A stretch of DNA of 29,180 nucleotides from a virus: the IMG/VR virus record IMGVR_UViG_3300047562_004445, positions 1 to 29,180 of that record. One strand, written 5' to 3'. Positions 1-6,858 of the stretch are shown in pieces. A model generated the notes under the pieces. It did not search any database. It was not told the origin of the DNA and saw nothing but the letters and a program-made list of their open reading frames with translations. The position numbers and the translations under genes were made by a program. How positions within the stretch are numbered: the stretch's first letter is position 1; the number at the start of each line of letters is the position of its first letter.

Positions 1-237
1 GGAATGTGTGAAGAACATATTCGTGATTATCTTGCACAAGCAATCCGTCAAAACTTTGTAGTTTCTTTTAACCTACGATCCGTTCTTCATATCATGGATC
101 TTCGAGCAAAGATGGATGCCCAATTGGAAATCCAAGCACTTTGCGAACAGTTTGTTCCACATCTTCAAAGGTGGTCACCAAATGTTTGGAAGTATTATGA
201 AGAGAAAAGATTGCATCGTGCTCGTCTAAGTCCATAA
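1..237 (+). CDS. thyX: ThyX, FAD-dependent thymidylate synthase (C-terminal part, 5' end outside window)
   Basis: The frame is open from the first base and stops at 235-237, so about the last 78 residues are present. The stretch NLRSVLHIMDLR followed by AQLEIQALCEQF is the pattern seen near the C-terminus of ThyX proteins (an NLR...LDLR segment, then AQ-EIR). ThyX makes dTMP from dUMP with FAD, methylene-tetrahydrofolate and NADPH, and is common in cyanophages, where it supports DNA synthesis. The ATG at base 4 is probably internal, because the family is usually over 200 residues long. The RHR signature motif would lie upstream of the window, so activity cannot be judged. PhoH and replication genes follow on the same strand. 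Confidence 0.82.
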   Translation, partial: GMCEEHIRDYLAQAIRQNFVVSFNLRSVLHIMDLRAKMDAQLEIQALCEQFVPHLQRWSPNVWKYYEEKRLHRARLSP

Positions 238-243
238 TAAATA
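236..243 (+). promoter_or_regulatory. Candidate T4-type late promoter (AATAAATA)
   Basis: AATAAATA differs from the T4 late consensus TATAAATA only at the first base. It lies just after the thyX stop codon and about 26 bases before the TTG start at 269, which has a strong GGAGG site. The sequence is AT-rich, so chance matches are possible; the intergenic placement is the main support. Confidence 0.4.
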
Positions 244-268
244 TGCTTATATAAAATGGAGGTTAAAA

Positions 269-511
269 TTGCCAACTTACCCTGTAATTAATAATAATAC
301 TGGTGAAACAAAAGAACTTGTTATGCCTGTTGCAGACTATGAACAATGGAGAAAAGATAATCCTGAATGGGATAAAGATTGGAGTCAAGGATGTGCTTCT
401 ATTGGTGAAGTAGGTGAATGGAAAGACAAATTAATTAAAAAGCATCCAGGATGGAATGACGTACTTTCAAAAGTATCAAAAGCACCAGGATCAAATGTAA
501 AAAAAATTTAA
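269..511 (+). CDS. Conserved cyanophage-type hypothetical protein, 80 aa, TTG start
   Basis: I do not recognise a function. The protein begins MPTYPVINNNTGE and has a tryptophan-rich middle (YEQWRKDNPEWDKDWSQG) and a basic C-terminus. Its start resembles the MPTY start of small FmdB-type zinc-ribbon proteins, but there is only one cysteine, so no zinc ribbon can form. The TTG start at 269 is chosen because a strong Shine-Dalgarno GGAGG (258-262) sits 6 bases upstream and no ATG is better placed. It lies between thyX and phoH on the same strand, 6 bases before phoH, suggesting co-transcription. Confidence 0.75.
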   Translation: MPTYPVINNNTGETKELVMPVADYEQWRKDNPEWDKDWSQGCASIGEVGEWKDKLIKKHPGWNDVLSKVSKAPGSNVKKI

Positions 512-517
512 AAAAAT

Positions 518-1267
518 ATGGCAAGAAAGAAAATCACAAATCCAGTACCATTTGGAACAAGCAATCGTGTTATGAAAAGAAAAAAACCAATAAATCTTGA
601 TTACATGAAGAAAATTGAACCTCTTACTGATAATCAAGAATTATTATTTTCAAGATATTCATTAGATCAAAATCTTGTTGCCTATGGTGCAGCAGGAACA
701 GGTAAAACTTTTATTACTCTTTATAATGCACTTAGAGATGTTCTAAATGAAAAAACGCCATATGAAAAGATCTACATTGTAAGATCTCTTGTTGCGACTC
801 GTGAGATTGGTTTTCTTCCTGGAGACCATGAAGATAAGTCTTCTCTTTATCAGATTCCTTACAAGAATATGGTAAAATATATGTTCGAAATGCCTGACGA
901 TCCTGCATTTGAGATGCTTTATGGAAATCTCAAAACTCAAGGTACAATTAGTTTTTGGAGTACTTCTTTTATTCGTGGAACTACTTTGGATGATTCAATC
1001 ATTATTGTTGATGAATTTCAAAACTTGAACTTTCACGAACTTGATAGTATCATTACTCGTGTTGGTGAAAATTCTAAAATTATGTTCTGTGGTGATGCTA
1101 CTCAAAGTGATCTTATAAAAACAAATGAAAAAAATGGTATTGTAGATTTTATGAAAATTTTAAGAATTATGCCATCTTTTGATATTATTGAATTTGGTGC
1201 AGAAGACATTGTTCGTTCTGGATTGTGTAAAGAATATATTATTGCTAAAATGGAGTCTGGTTTTTGA
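518..1267 (+). CDS. phoH: PhoH-like P-loop ATPase
   Basis: This 249-residue protein has a Walker A motif GAAGTGKT at about residues 57-64, a conserved R-x-x-x-x-GFLPG segment at about 95-102 and a Walker B motif IIIVDEFQNL at about 161-170. A CGDATQSD segment follows near 191-198. These are the hallmarks of the PhoH family (P-loop ATPases related to helicases), widespread in marine phages. The biochemical role in phages is not settled; some cellular relatives are linked to phosphate starvation or RNA metabolism. The ATG at 518 has only poly-A upstream and no clear ribosome-binding site, so translation may depend on the preceding gene. The stop overlaps the next start. Confidence 0.9.
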   Translation: MARKKITNPVPFGTSNRVMKRKKPINLDYMKKIEPLTDNQELLFSRYSLDQNLVAYGAAGTGKTFITLYNALRDVLNEKTPYEKIYIVRSLVATREIGFLPGDHEDKSSLYQIPYKNMVKYMFEMPDDPAFEMLYGNLKTQGTISFWSTSFIRGTTLDDSIIIVDEFQNLNFHELDSIITRVGENSKIMFCGDATQSDLIKTNEKNGIVDFMKILRIMPSFDIIEFGAEDIVRSGLCKEYIIAKMESGF

Positions 1268-1956
1268 TGGGGAATTCATTGAATAAAAATTTTAATCATA
1301 TTAATATATCTCTACCCAAACTTGAGAGAGAATCTATTGATGGAGTAAGATATTATAAAATTTCTGGTATAAACAAAAAGTTAGTATCAATTACTTCTGT
1401 TATAAGTCATTATAAAAAAGATTTTTTTAATGAGTGGAGAAAAAGAGTAGGTACTGAAGAAGCTGATAAAATTACTAGAAAGGCAACCAGTCGTGGAACT
1501 GATATGCATACTCTAGTTGAACATCATTTAAAGAATGAAGATCTTCCTAAAGTTCAACCTCTTTCCGAACATTTATTTTATATTGCTAAACCAGCATTAG
1601 ATCGTATAAATAATATTCATGCTCTTGAAGGAGCATTGTATAGTGAATACCTTGGAATTGCAGGTACAGTAGATTGTATTGCAGAATTTGATGGCGAACT
1701 TGCTATCATAGATTTTAAGACATCTAAAAAACCAAAACCAAGAAATTGGATTGACGGATATTTTGTCCAATGCTGTGCCTATGCGTGCATGTTACATGAA
1801 ATGACAGGAATTTCTGTCAAGAAATTTGTAATTATTATGTCTTGCGAAAATGGAGAACTTGTAGTATATGAAGAAAAAGATAAAGCATACTATTTAAAAC
1901 TTTTAATCAAGTATATTAAAAAATTTGTTGATGATAAATTGGAAAACATGCTTTGA
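1267..1956 (+). CDS. PD-(D/E)XK family nuclease (Cas4/RecB-like exonuclease)
   Basis: The 229-residue protein carries the RecB/Cas4-type nuclease core: RGTDMHTLVEHH near residue 77-88, YLGIAGTVDCIAEFDG with an acidic residue near 136, the catalytic IIDFKTS (D-x-K) near 147-153, and a downstream FVQCCAYA segment matching the usual Q-x-x-x-Y motif. It probably degrades or processes DNA in phage recombination, replication or host-DNA breakdown. The start could be TTG 1264 or ATG 1267. I prefer ATG, which shares its A with the phoH stop TGA and sits 11 bases after GGAG (1252-1255). The stop codon lies inside the -35 box of the next promoter. Confidence 0.82.
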   Translation: MGNSLNKNFNHINISLPKLERESIDGVRYYKISGINKKLVSITSVISHYKKDFFNEWRKRVGTEEADKITRKATSRGTDMHTLVEHHLKNEDLPKVQPLSEHLFYIAKPALDRINNIHALEGALYSEYLGIAGTVDCIAEFDGELAIIDFKTSKKPKPRNWIDGYFVQCCAYACMLHEMTGISVKKFVIIMSCENGELVVYEEKDKAYYLKLLIKYIKKFVDDKLENML

Positions 1957-1981
1957 CATTTTAAAAATATAATGCTATTCT
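1953..1981 (+). promoter_or_regulatory. Sigma70-type extended -10 promoter for genes 33-59-DUF1825
   Basis: TTGACA (1953-1958) is followed after 17 bases by TATTCT (1976-1981), with TGC directly before the -10 box (extended -10). The predicted start near 1988 would leave about 20 bases before the gene 33 start. The -35 box contains the stop codon of the upstream nuclease gene. The layout matches the promoter upstream of gene 32. Confidence 0.65.
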
Positions 1982-2007
1982 AATTAAATATTTCGTAGGA
2001 GAAAATT

Positions 2008-2301
2008 TTGCCACTTAATTTACTAAATTTAATGGAAAATGACTTAGAAAAAGAATTAAAAAAAGAATTAGAAAATAAATTCATGTGTCAAGCGAAGTTT
2101 AGTCAAGAAATTGAAAATCTTGTATCATCAAATAAAGATTTTAATTATATTGATGCTATTGTTGTTTTTTGTGACAAAAATAAAATAGATTTAGAATCTG
2201 TTCCAAAGTTAATTTCAAAACCTCTTAAAGAAAAAATTAAATATGAAGCAATTCAATTAAATTTTCTTAAGAGAACTTCATATGCACGATTAGTATTTTG
2301 A
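2008..2301 (+). CDS. 33: gp33, late-promoter transcription coactivator
   Basis: The protein has 97 residues, against 112 in T4 gp33. Its middle aligns in pattern with the T4 protein: a short region predicted to loop back to the host polymerase, then FNYIDAIVVFCDKNKID and ISKPLKEKIKYEAIQLNFL, matching T4 YLEATTAFLEENSI and GIIEKIQSEAIDENLL. In T4, gp33 bridges the host RNA polymerase beta flap and the sliding clamp gp45 to activate late promoters. The TTG start at 2008 follows AGGAGA (1997-2002) by 5 bases; an in-frame ATG at 2032 has no such site. The order 33-59-...-32 matches T4. The stop TGA overlaps the TTG start of gene 59. Confidence 0.82.
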   Translation: MPLNLLNLMENDLEKELKKELENKFMCQAKFSQEIENLVSSNKDFNYIDAIVVFCDKNKIDLESVPKLISKPLKEKIKYEAIQLNFLKRTSYARLVF

Positions 2302-2894
2302 AATTGGATCCACATAATTGTTATAAAACTTACCTTTCACTTAAGAATCATTTCACAAAAGATCATTATGATTACCATAGACATAGTGGTAAAGTAAAAG
2401 CATCTATTGAAAGTTTCTATAAGCGCAAGGATCGTTTTTGGTTTGAAAAATTAAGTCGCAATAAAACAGATAATGAAATCATAAATTTTTTTGTTGCAAA
2501 TTTTGTTACATGTAATGATCCTCAATCATTGTGGATCGGTGAAATTATTAAAGAAGGAGAGGAAAGATATCAATTTTGGATGAAAAAAATACAATCTCTG
2601 TCTTACATTTTTAAGGAAGAGATTGTAAATTGCTTTGATTCTAAAAATTTTGATGAATTGTTTATAATTGAAGGTAGTAAACATCCACGATTATTAAAGG
2701 AACATCTTCAGAATAATATATCTTTAGAAAGTATGATAATATTAGATCGTATATTATCGTATAAAAATGATTTTGATAAAAAATTGCATGATCCTGTTTG
2801 GGAGTTTGTATCTAAAAGAATGTGTAAATATTCTGCATTCCTACATACAGATGTATTTAAATTTAAAAAAATTTTAAAGGAGTGTGTATTATGA
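2298..2894 (+). CDS. 59: gp59, loader of gp41 DNA helicase
   Basis: The 198-residue protein is close in size to T4 gp59 (217) and shares its pattern: CYKTYLSLKNHF near the start, KRKDRFWFEKLSR, FFVANFVT then WIGEI, and NNISLESMIILDRILS in the C-terminal half, matching T4 QSNIISFETFILLDSFL. gp59 binds replication forks and gp32-coated DNA and loads the gp41 helicase. The start is TTG, overlapping the gene 33 stop as TTGA. The stop forms ATGA with the next gene's ATG, so genes 33, 59 and the next gene look translationally coupled. Gene 32, the partner of gp59, lies one gene downstream. Confidence 0.85.
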   Translation: MKLDPHNCYKTYLSLKNHFTKDHYDYHRHSGKVKASIESFYKRKDRFWFEKLSRNKTDNEIINFFVANFVTCNDPQSLWIGEIIKEGEERYQFWMKKIQSLSYIFKEEIVNCFDSKNFDELFIIEGSKHPRLLKEHLQNNISLESMIILDRILSYKNDFDKKLHDPVWEFVSKRMCKYSAFLHTDVFKFKKILKECVL

Positions 2895-3232
2895 GTTTCT
2901 TTGATTCTGAAGTTGTTCGTTCAGAAATAGCAGAAATTTCTGAACTTCAGGAAGATCTTTATAAAAATGTTTTTAAATTTCCTACAATGTCTGATAATGA
3001 AAAAATTTCTCATATAGACTTGATGCAAAAACTTTTAAATAAACAACAAGTTCTTTATACTCGATTAAGTTTATCAGATGATCCTGAAGCAATTGAGATG
3101 AAAAATAGAATAGTTCAATCTGTTAGTATGACTGGACTACCAACAAATGTAGATGTTAATGTAATTTTTAACAACATGTCAAAACTTATCAGCACGATGC
3201 GTGAAAGTATTGACAACACCAAAGATTCCTGA
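2891..3232 (+). CDS. DUF1825-like protein between genes 59 and 32
   Basis: The protein (113 residues from ATG 2891) begins MSFFDSEVVRSEIAEI and continues with an LMQKLLNKQQVLYTRLSLSDD segment. From memory this resembles the cyanobacterial DUF1825 family, which starts MGFFDSEIVQ and has a helical EQM...RYRIFMKRFELSED segment. Function is unknown. The start at 2891 is supported by AAAGGAG (2876-2882) 8 bases upstream and by the ATGA overlap with gene 59. Placement between the helicase loader and the ssDNA-binding protein suggests a replication or transcription role, but that is inference. The gene 32 promoter -35 box lies within its 3' end. Confidence 0.65.
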   Translation: MSFFDSEVVRSEIAEISELQEDLYKNVFKFPTMSDNEKISHIDLMQKLLNKQQVLYTRLSLSDDPEAIEMKNRIVQSVSMTGLPTNVDVNVIFNNMSKLISTMRESIDNTKDS

Positions 3233-3238
3233 TATATT
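3210..3238 (+). promoter_or_regulatory. 32p: Sigma70-type extended -10 promoter for gene 32
   Basis: TTGACA (3210-3215), a 17-base spacer, and TATATT (3233-3238) with TGA directly before the -10 box. All six -35 bases and five of six -10 bases match consensus, with optimal spacing. The predicted start near 3245 places the candidate gene 32 leader pseudoknot at the very 5' end of the transcript. Confidence 0.78.
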
Positions 3239-3253
3239 GATAATATGAATTCA

Positions 3254-3298
3254 AGGGCTTGGCAACCCTCTATGTAAAATAGTAAAGTCGCCCACAAG
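3254..3298 (+). promoter_or_regulatory. Candidate gene 32 leader pseudoknot (autogenous operator)
   Basis: Stem 1 pairs AGGG (3254-3257) with CCCT (3266-3269). The hairpin-loop bases CTTG (3258-3261) directly adjoin stem 1 and can pair with CAAG (3295-3298), giving an H-type pseudoknot with coaxial stems and a long second loop. An alternative is a six-pair long-range stem, GGCTTG (3256-3261) with CAAGCC (3295-3300). A, U-rich, apparently unstructured RNA then leads to the GAGG site (3307-3310) and ATG. In T4, gp32 binds a leader pseudoknot and spreads over the ribosome site to repress its own translation; the layout here is the same. Confidence 0.5.
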
Positions 3299-3316
3299 CC
3301 AAATACGAGGTAAAAT

Positions 3317-4252
3317 ATGTCTTTTGAAAGTCTTAAAAAGCAGTCTAAACTTGGTTCTCTAACTTCTAAACTTGTACAAGAAGTTGAGAAAATGAATTCC
3401 AGCGGTTCTTCTGAAGATAATCGATTCTGGAAACCTGAAATGGATAAGGGTGGTACTGGATCTGCTGTAATTCGTTTTCTTCCAGCACCAGAAGGTGAAG
3501 ATCTTCCTTGGGTAAAAATCTTTTCACATGGATTCCAAGGTCCTGGTGGTTGGTACATTGAAAATTCATTGACAACTCTTGGACAAAAAGATCCTGTAAC
3601 TGAACATAATCGTACATTGTGGAACAGTGGTAATGAAAAGGATAAAGAAACTGTCCGTAAACAAAAGCGCAAACTTTCATATTATAGCAACATCTATGTT
3701 GTAAAAGATCCTCTACATCCAGAAAATGAGGGTAAGGTTTTTCTATTCAAATATGGTAAAAAAATCTTTGATAAGATCATGAATTCTATGCAACCTGAGT
3801 TTGATGATGAGGAACCTATTAACCCATTTGATTTTTGGACTGGTGCTAATTTCCGTCTAAAAATTCGTAAAGTAGAAGGTTACTGGAACTATGATAAATC
3901 TGAGTTTGAATCTCAGTCTGTTCTTCTATCAGATGATGATGCTCTAGAGGGAATCTGGAAGAAAGAATATTCTCTTACTGCTATTGCTGCTCCAGATCAG
4001 TTTAAAACTTATGAAGAACTTGAAAAGCGGTTAAATTATGTTCTTGGTATCGGCAAAGTTGCTCCAAAATCATCTACATATGATCAAGAAGAAGAACTTG
4101 AAACATATTCTCATTCACCAAAAATTGAAGAGAATGTAATGGAAGAACTAGAAGAATCTTATCGTAAGAGTAAAACTGTTTCTCCATCACCATCTTCAGA
4201 TGAAGATGAAGATGATGCTATGAGTTATTTCCAAAAATTAGTTGATGATTGA
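3317..4252 (+). CDS. 32: gp32, single-stranded DNA-binding protein
   Basis: The 311-residue protein (T4: 301) shows the gp32 layout. It has a short basic N-terminal region for cooperativity (LKKQSKLGSLTSKL), an aromatic-rich OB-type core (FSHGFQGPGGWYIENSL, KRKLSYYSNIYVVKDP, KVFLFKYGKKIFDKI), and an acidic, serine-rich C-terminal tail ending SSDEDEDDAMSYFQKLVDD for protein partners. It coats ssDNA in replication, recombination and repair and interacts with gp59. The protein contains no cysteine at all, so the zinc site of T4 gp32 (His64, Cys77, Cys87, Cys90) is absent. GAGG lies 6 bases before the ATG. It has its own promoter and terminator, and its stop abuts the convergent gene 53. Confidence 0.93.
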   Translation: MSFESLKKQSKLGSLTSKLVQEVEKMNSSGSSEDNRFWKPEMDKGGTGSAVIRFLPAPEGEDLPWVKIFSHGFQGPGGWYIENSLTTLGQKDPVTEHNRTLWNSGNEKDKETVRKQKRKLSYYSNIYVVKDPLHPENEGKVFLFKYGKKIFDKIMNSMQPEFDDEEPINPFDFWTGANFRLKIRKVEGYWNYDKSEFESQSVLLSDDDALEGIWKKEYSLTAIAAPDQFKTYEELEKRLNYVLGIGKVAPKSSTYDQEEELETYSHSPKIEENVMEELEESYRKSKTVSPSPSSDEDEDDAMSYFQKLVDD

Positions 4253-5407
4253 TTATTCATAAAGTCTAATATTATCTGCAACTTTAAGGGTGTTACTTAC
4301 ATATTGAGTAGCACCTTTTTTATATTCCATGAAATCTTCTATGTCATTTAAGATAATATTTAAATACTGTGGTTTTAGTATATAAATGTTTCTCTTTGTA
4401 TTTTCAATATTTAATTCGTATTCATAATTTGTAACTGGAATTAAATAATCAGTTGAGGGTATTTGAATTTCTTGTTGAAGTCCAAAATCATAAAATCTAA
4501 AATAGTTTGAAGAACTTATACGATTTAAAATTGGATTATTTCCCAAAGAAATTGTTGATATTTGTGGTATCGTTAATATATCCTCATCAAAATTTGAATC
4601 ATTCATTGATATTATAAATGAGGAAACTATTTGAGAATCTTGATAAAATGCTGGTCCAAGATTAATCCAATCAGATCCAGTATAAATCCACAATTGCTCA
4701 TCTGGAATTGTTGTGAGATAAATATCACCAATTTCACTAATTGGATTCAATGGAAGTAAATCTAAGTATGTTGGTTGTGATCCTAAAGGTATTATAAATT
4801 CATTAACTTCAAATTTTCCATTATATTGATTATCAGATATATCTTCAATTAATAGTTGAGTATTTTTAGAGAGATTAAATAATGGAGTGGTTGTTGTTAT
4901 GAATACTTTTTTTTCAGTTCCCACATTACTTAATACAACTATGCTGTTGATAATAGACTTATCAATTATATCAAAACTCGCATCGTTGTTTGGTTGCTTA
5001 AGTCCAGATTCTAGTATTAAATTACCTAAAGAATCTTTAATTTCTGTAGTTTCATAATGGTGGATTCCGGAGTAAAGATTATCATATGACCCATATCGGG
5101 ATAACATTATTTCATCAAATTGCTTTTGTGGTATAGGCCACTCAGTTTGTATATTTAAAATATTATTAGACAACAAAACTACCCAATCCAAGGTTTCGTC
5201 ATCATAAATTTTATACGCAACATTATCTGGTCTTTCATCACCAATAATTTGATACTTTTCAAAAAATACTAAGTTTTCAAAAATATCATCATCTAACTTT
5301 CCTCTTTTAAAAAGGTTTTTTACATCAATATATTCTCCTATTTTCGCACCATCAATACGACTTATATAAGAAAAATTTGGTACTTGCCTGAAGTATGGTG
5401 TTGCCAT
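4253..5407 (-). CDS. 53: gp53-like baseplate wedge subunit with a large internal insertion
   Basis: The 384-residue protein is about twice the length of T4 gp53 (196). The N-terminal ~120 residues carry the family pattern (NVAYKIYDDETLDWVVLLSN, then WPIPQKQFDEIM), and the last ~60 residues look like its C-terminal part (NIYILKPQYLNIILNDIEDF). Between about residues 130 and 330 is extra sequence that looks like fibre modules: LLIEDISDNQYNGKFEVNEF and QLWIYTGSDWINLGP. In T4, gp53 joins the six wedges around the hub. It is the last gene of the minus-strand block 4-143aa-48-53. Its stop directly abuts the gene 32 stop, and its 3' codons double as the gene 32 terminator on the other strand. Confidence 0.83.
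   Translation of the reverse strand: MATPYFRQVPNFSYISRIDGAKIGEYIDVKNLFKRGKLDDDIFENLVFFEKYQIIGDERPDNVAYKIYDDETLDWVVLLSNNILNIQTEWPIPQKQFDEIMLSRYGSYDNLYSGIHHYETTEIKDSLGNLILESGLKQPNNDASFDIIDKSIINSIVVLSNVGTEKKVFITTTTPLFNLSKNTQLLIEDISDNQYNGKFEVNEFIIPLGSQPTYLDLLPLNPISEIGDIYLTTIPDEQLWIYTGSDWINLGPAFYQDSQIVSSFIISMNDSNFDEDILTIPQISTISLGNNPILNRISSSNYFRFYDFGLQQEIQIPSTDYLIPVTNYEYELNIENTKRNIYILKPQYLNIILNDIEDFMEYKKGATQYVSNTLKVADNIRLYE
4287..4321 (+). terminator. Rho-independent terminator for gene 32, inside gene 53 antisense
   Basis: GGTGTTACT (4289-4297) pairs with AGTAGCACC (4307-4315) over nine pairs including one G-U, with a 9-base loop, followed by TTTTTT (4316-4321). Flanking A/T bases extend the stem. 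It begins about 35 bases past the gene 32 stop and lies wholly within the C-terminal codons of gene 53 on the opposite strand. No T-run follows the hairpin on the minus strand, so it should act only on the gene 32 transcript. Confidence 0.78.
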
Positions 5408-5408
5408 T

Positions 5409-6785
5409 TTAGTATCCTATTGCATGGTCTTTATTATAATCATCTGCATATACAGGAGTCAATTCTTGGAATGTTAACGATAAACCATATTGAACCGGAG
5501 TTCCTAGATTATCATCAAATGTCATATAAGAATTTGATGGCGTATAATCGACTGAAAATGAAGTTAACGCACATGTTTTAATTCTATTTAAACTTGGATG
5601 TATTGATGTACCATTTAATTGATATTCAATATCAAATACATGTGGTGCTTTAAGAAATAATTCTGCCTTTGTTCTTTGAACTGCCATTCCTTGCTTAAAG
5701 AATTTTATAATTCTTTTAATTGCTTCTGCTTCCGGTCCATTTCTTGGACTTAAATTAAAATTAAAGTTAAATGTTCTTAAATCAGGTGCTTGAAATAAAA
5801 GTTCTAAATTAGGATTAAAAACTCCACCAGCTAATCTTGAAGTTAATCCTTTAGTTGATGTTGCTTCTTGCGCTATTAATGATAAAATTCCAGATCTAAG
5901 ATCTTTTCCTCCCGCACCTTTTATTGTTGCTTCTGATCTTTCTGCAAATGATTTAGCCCCCTCAGATCCTCCACCGGCAGCACTATAAAAGAAATCTGTC
6001 ACAGCAGTTTCAAACATATTTATTGTTGATCCATTCCAAGATACTTTATTTGTATCTCGTATAGATGGTTGAATTCCAAGAATTACTCTTCCTTTAGTCT
6101 TAGTATTTTTTTCATCTCTAATAAAACCAACAGTATTTTGATTAAAATCTACAGGTATATATTCTTTTCTAGTAAAAAGAACAGCATCCATATCTTTCAT
6201 CTCAAAAGGATATCTAGTGTTATCGATATCCACTTTATCATCCATGTCTAAAGATACTGCTCTAATTTTTCTAAGTTCCAATGGATCTTCATAAGATGCT
6301 GTTGGGGAACTGTCACCAGGGCCACGAGCAGGTGGTGCTGGTCCATCACTTTTCTTTTCTTCGGTTTCAGTTTCAGTTTCAGTTGCATTTCCTGTTGATT
6401 TATAATAACTACTATTTTTTAAATCTTCTTTTTCTTTTTCAGATGCTAATTTTTGATTTGCTCGAAATGCAACATCTTTAACACTTTTTTCAATGTTTTG
6501 AATGTCCTCTGGTTTTAATTGATTTAAATTGCCCTGATTTTGTATAGTTCTTGCTCCACTGGCACTTTGCGTAAATAAAGGAATTCTTGGCCCATTGAAT
6601 CCAATACCACCACGAACTTCATAATATTGAATATTTCCCGTTGCATAATCAAACTCAGCAACTATTGGTGATATTCCACCACTTATAGATTTTATTGTAG
6701 CAACATTTCTTCTTAATATTGTTGGTTTATTGGAATTATCCTGATACCATCCAGGAAATCCTTGATCTTTAAACTCAACGCTCAT
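5409..6785 (-). CDS. 48: gp48-like baseplate tail-tube cap protein
   Basis: The protein has 458 residues from the ATG at 6785-6783; T4 gp48 has 364. The start MSVEFKDQGFPGWY is chosen because GGAGG (complement of 6793-6797) lies 7 bases upstream, while the ATG further upstream lacks a site. The C-terminal part (LRTFNFNFNLSPRNGPEAEA, IKRIIKFFKQGM, FSVDYTPSNSYMTFDDN, SLTFQELTPVYADDY) has the beta-rich tail-tube pattern of gp48 and gp54. In T4, gp48 sits on the hub below the tube and starts tube assembly. A low-complexity linker (TETETETEE then proline and glycine residues) lies near residue 140. Gene 53 starts one base after its stop. Confidence 0.85.
   Translation of the reverse strand: MSVEFKDQGFPGWYQDNSNKPTILRRNVATIKSISGGISPIVAEFDYATGNIQYYEVRGGIGFNGPRIPLFTQSASGARTIQNQGNLNQLKPEDIQNIEKSVKDVAFRANQKLASEKEKEDLKNSSYYKSTGNATETETETEEKKSDGPAPPARGPGDSSPTASYEDPLELRKIRAVSLDMDDKVDIDNTRYPFEMKDMDAVLFTRKEYIPVDFNQNTVGFIRDEKNTKTKGRVILGIQPSIRDTNKVSWNGSTINMFETAVTDFFYSAAGGGSEGAKSFAERSEATIKGAGGKDLRSGILSLIAQEATSTKGLTSRLAGGVFNPNLELLFQAPDLRTFNFNFNLSPRNGPEAEAIKRIIKFFKQGMAVQRTKAELFLKAPHVFDIEYQLNGTSIHPSLNRIKTCALTSFSVDYTPSNSYMTFDDNLGTPVQYGLSLTFQELTPVYADDYNKDHAIGY
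6365..6382 (-). repeat. Three tandem copies of a 6-bp unit in gene 48
   Basis: TTTCAG is repeated three times on the plus strand. Read on the minus strand it encodes alternating Thr-Glu within the gp48 linker. The length probably varies between relatives by slippage. Confidence 0.75.
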
Positions 6786-6858
6786 CAGAATTCCTCCACA
6801 TAAGGAATTCATCCATCTCAATTTTTTGTAGAGTATGAGACATTTATGACTTTACTTT

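Noticed and set aside
1983-1990. ATTAAATA before gene 33 as a late promoter
   Set aside because: It does not keep the TATAAATA core spacing, and a well-formed sigma70-type promoter already explains transcription of this operon.
3115-3672. A 185-codon open frame on the minus strand across the gene 32 start
   Set aside because: It is antisense to the clear gp32 frame and its promoter region, has no ribosome-binding site and no recognisable protein pattern.
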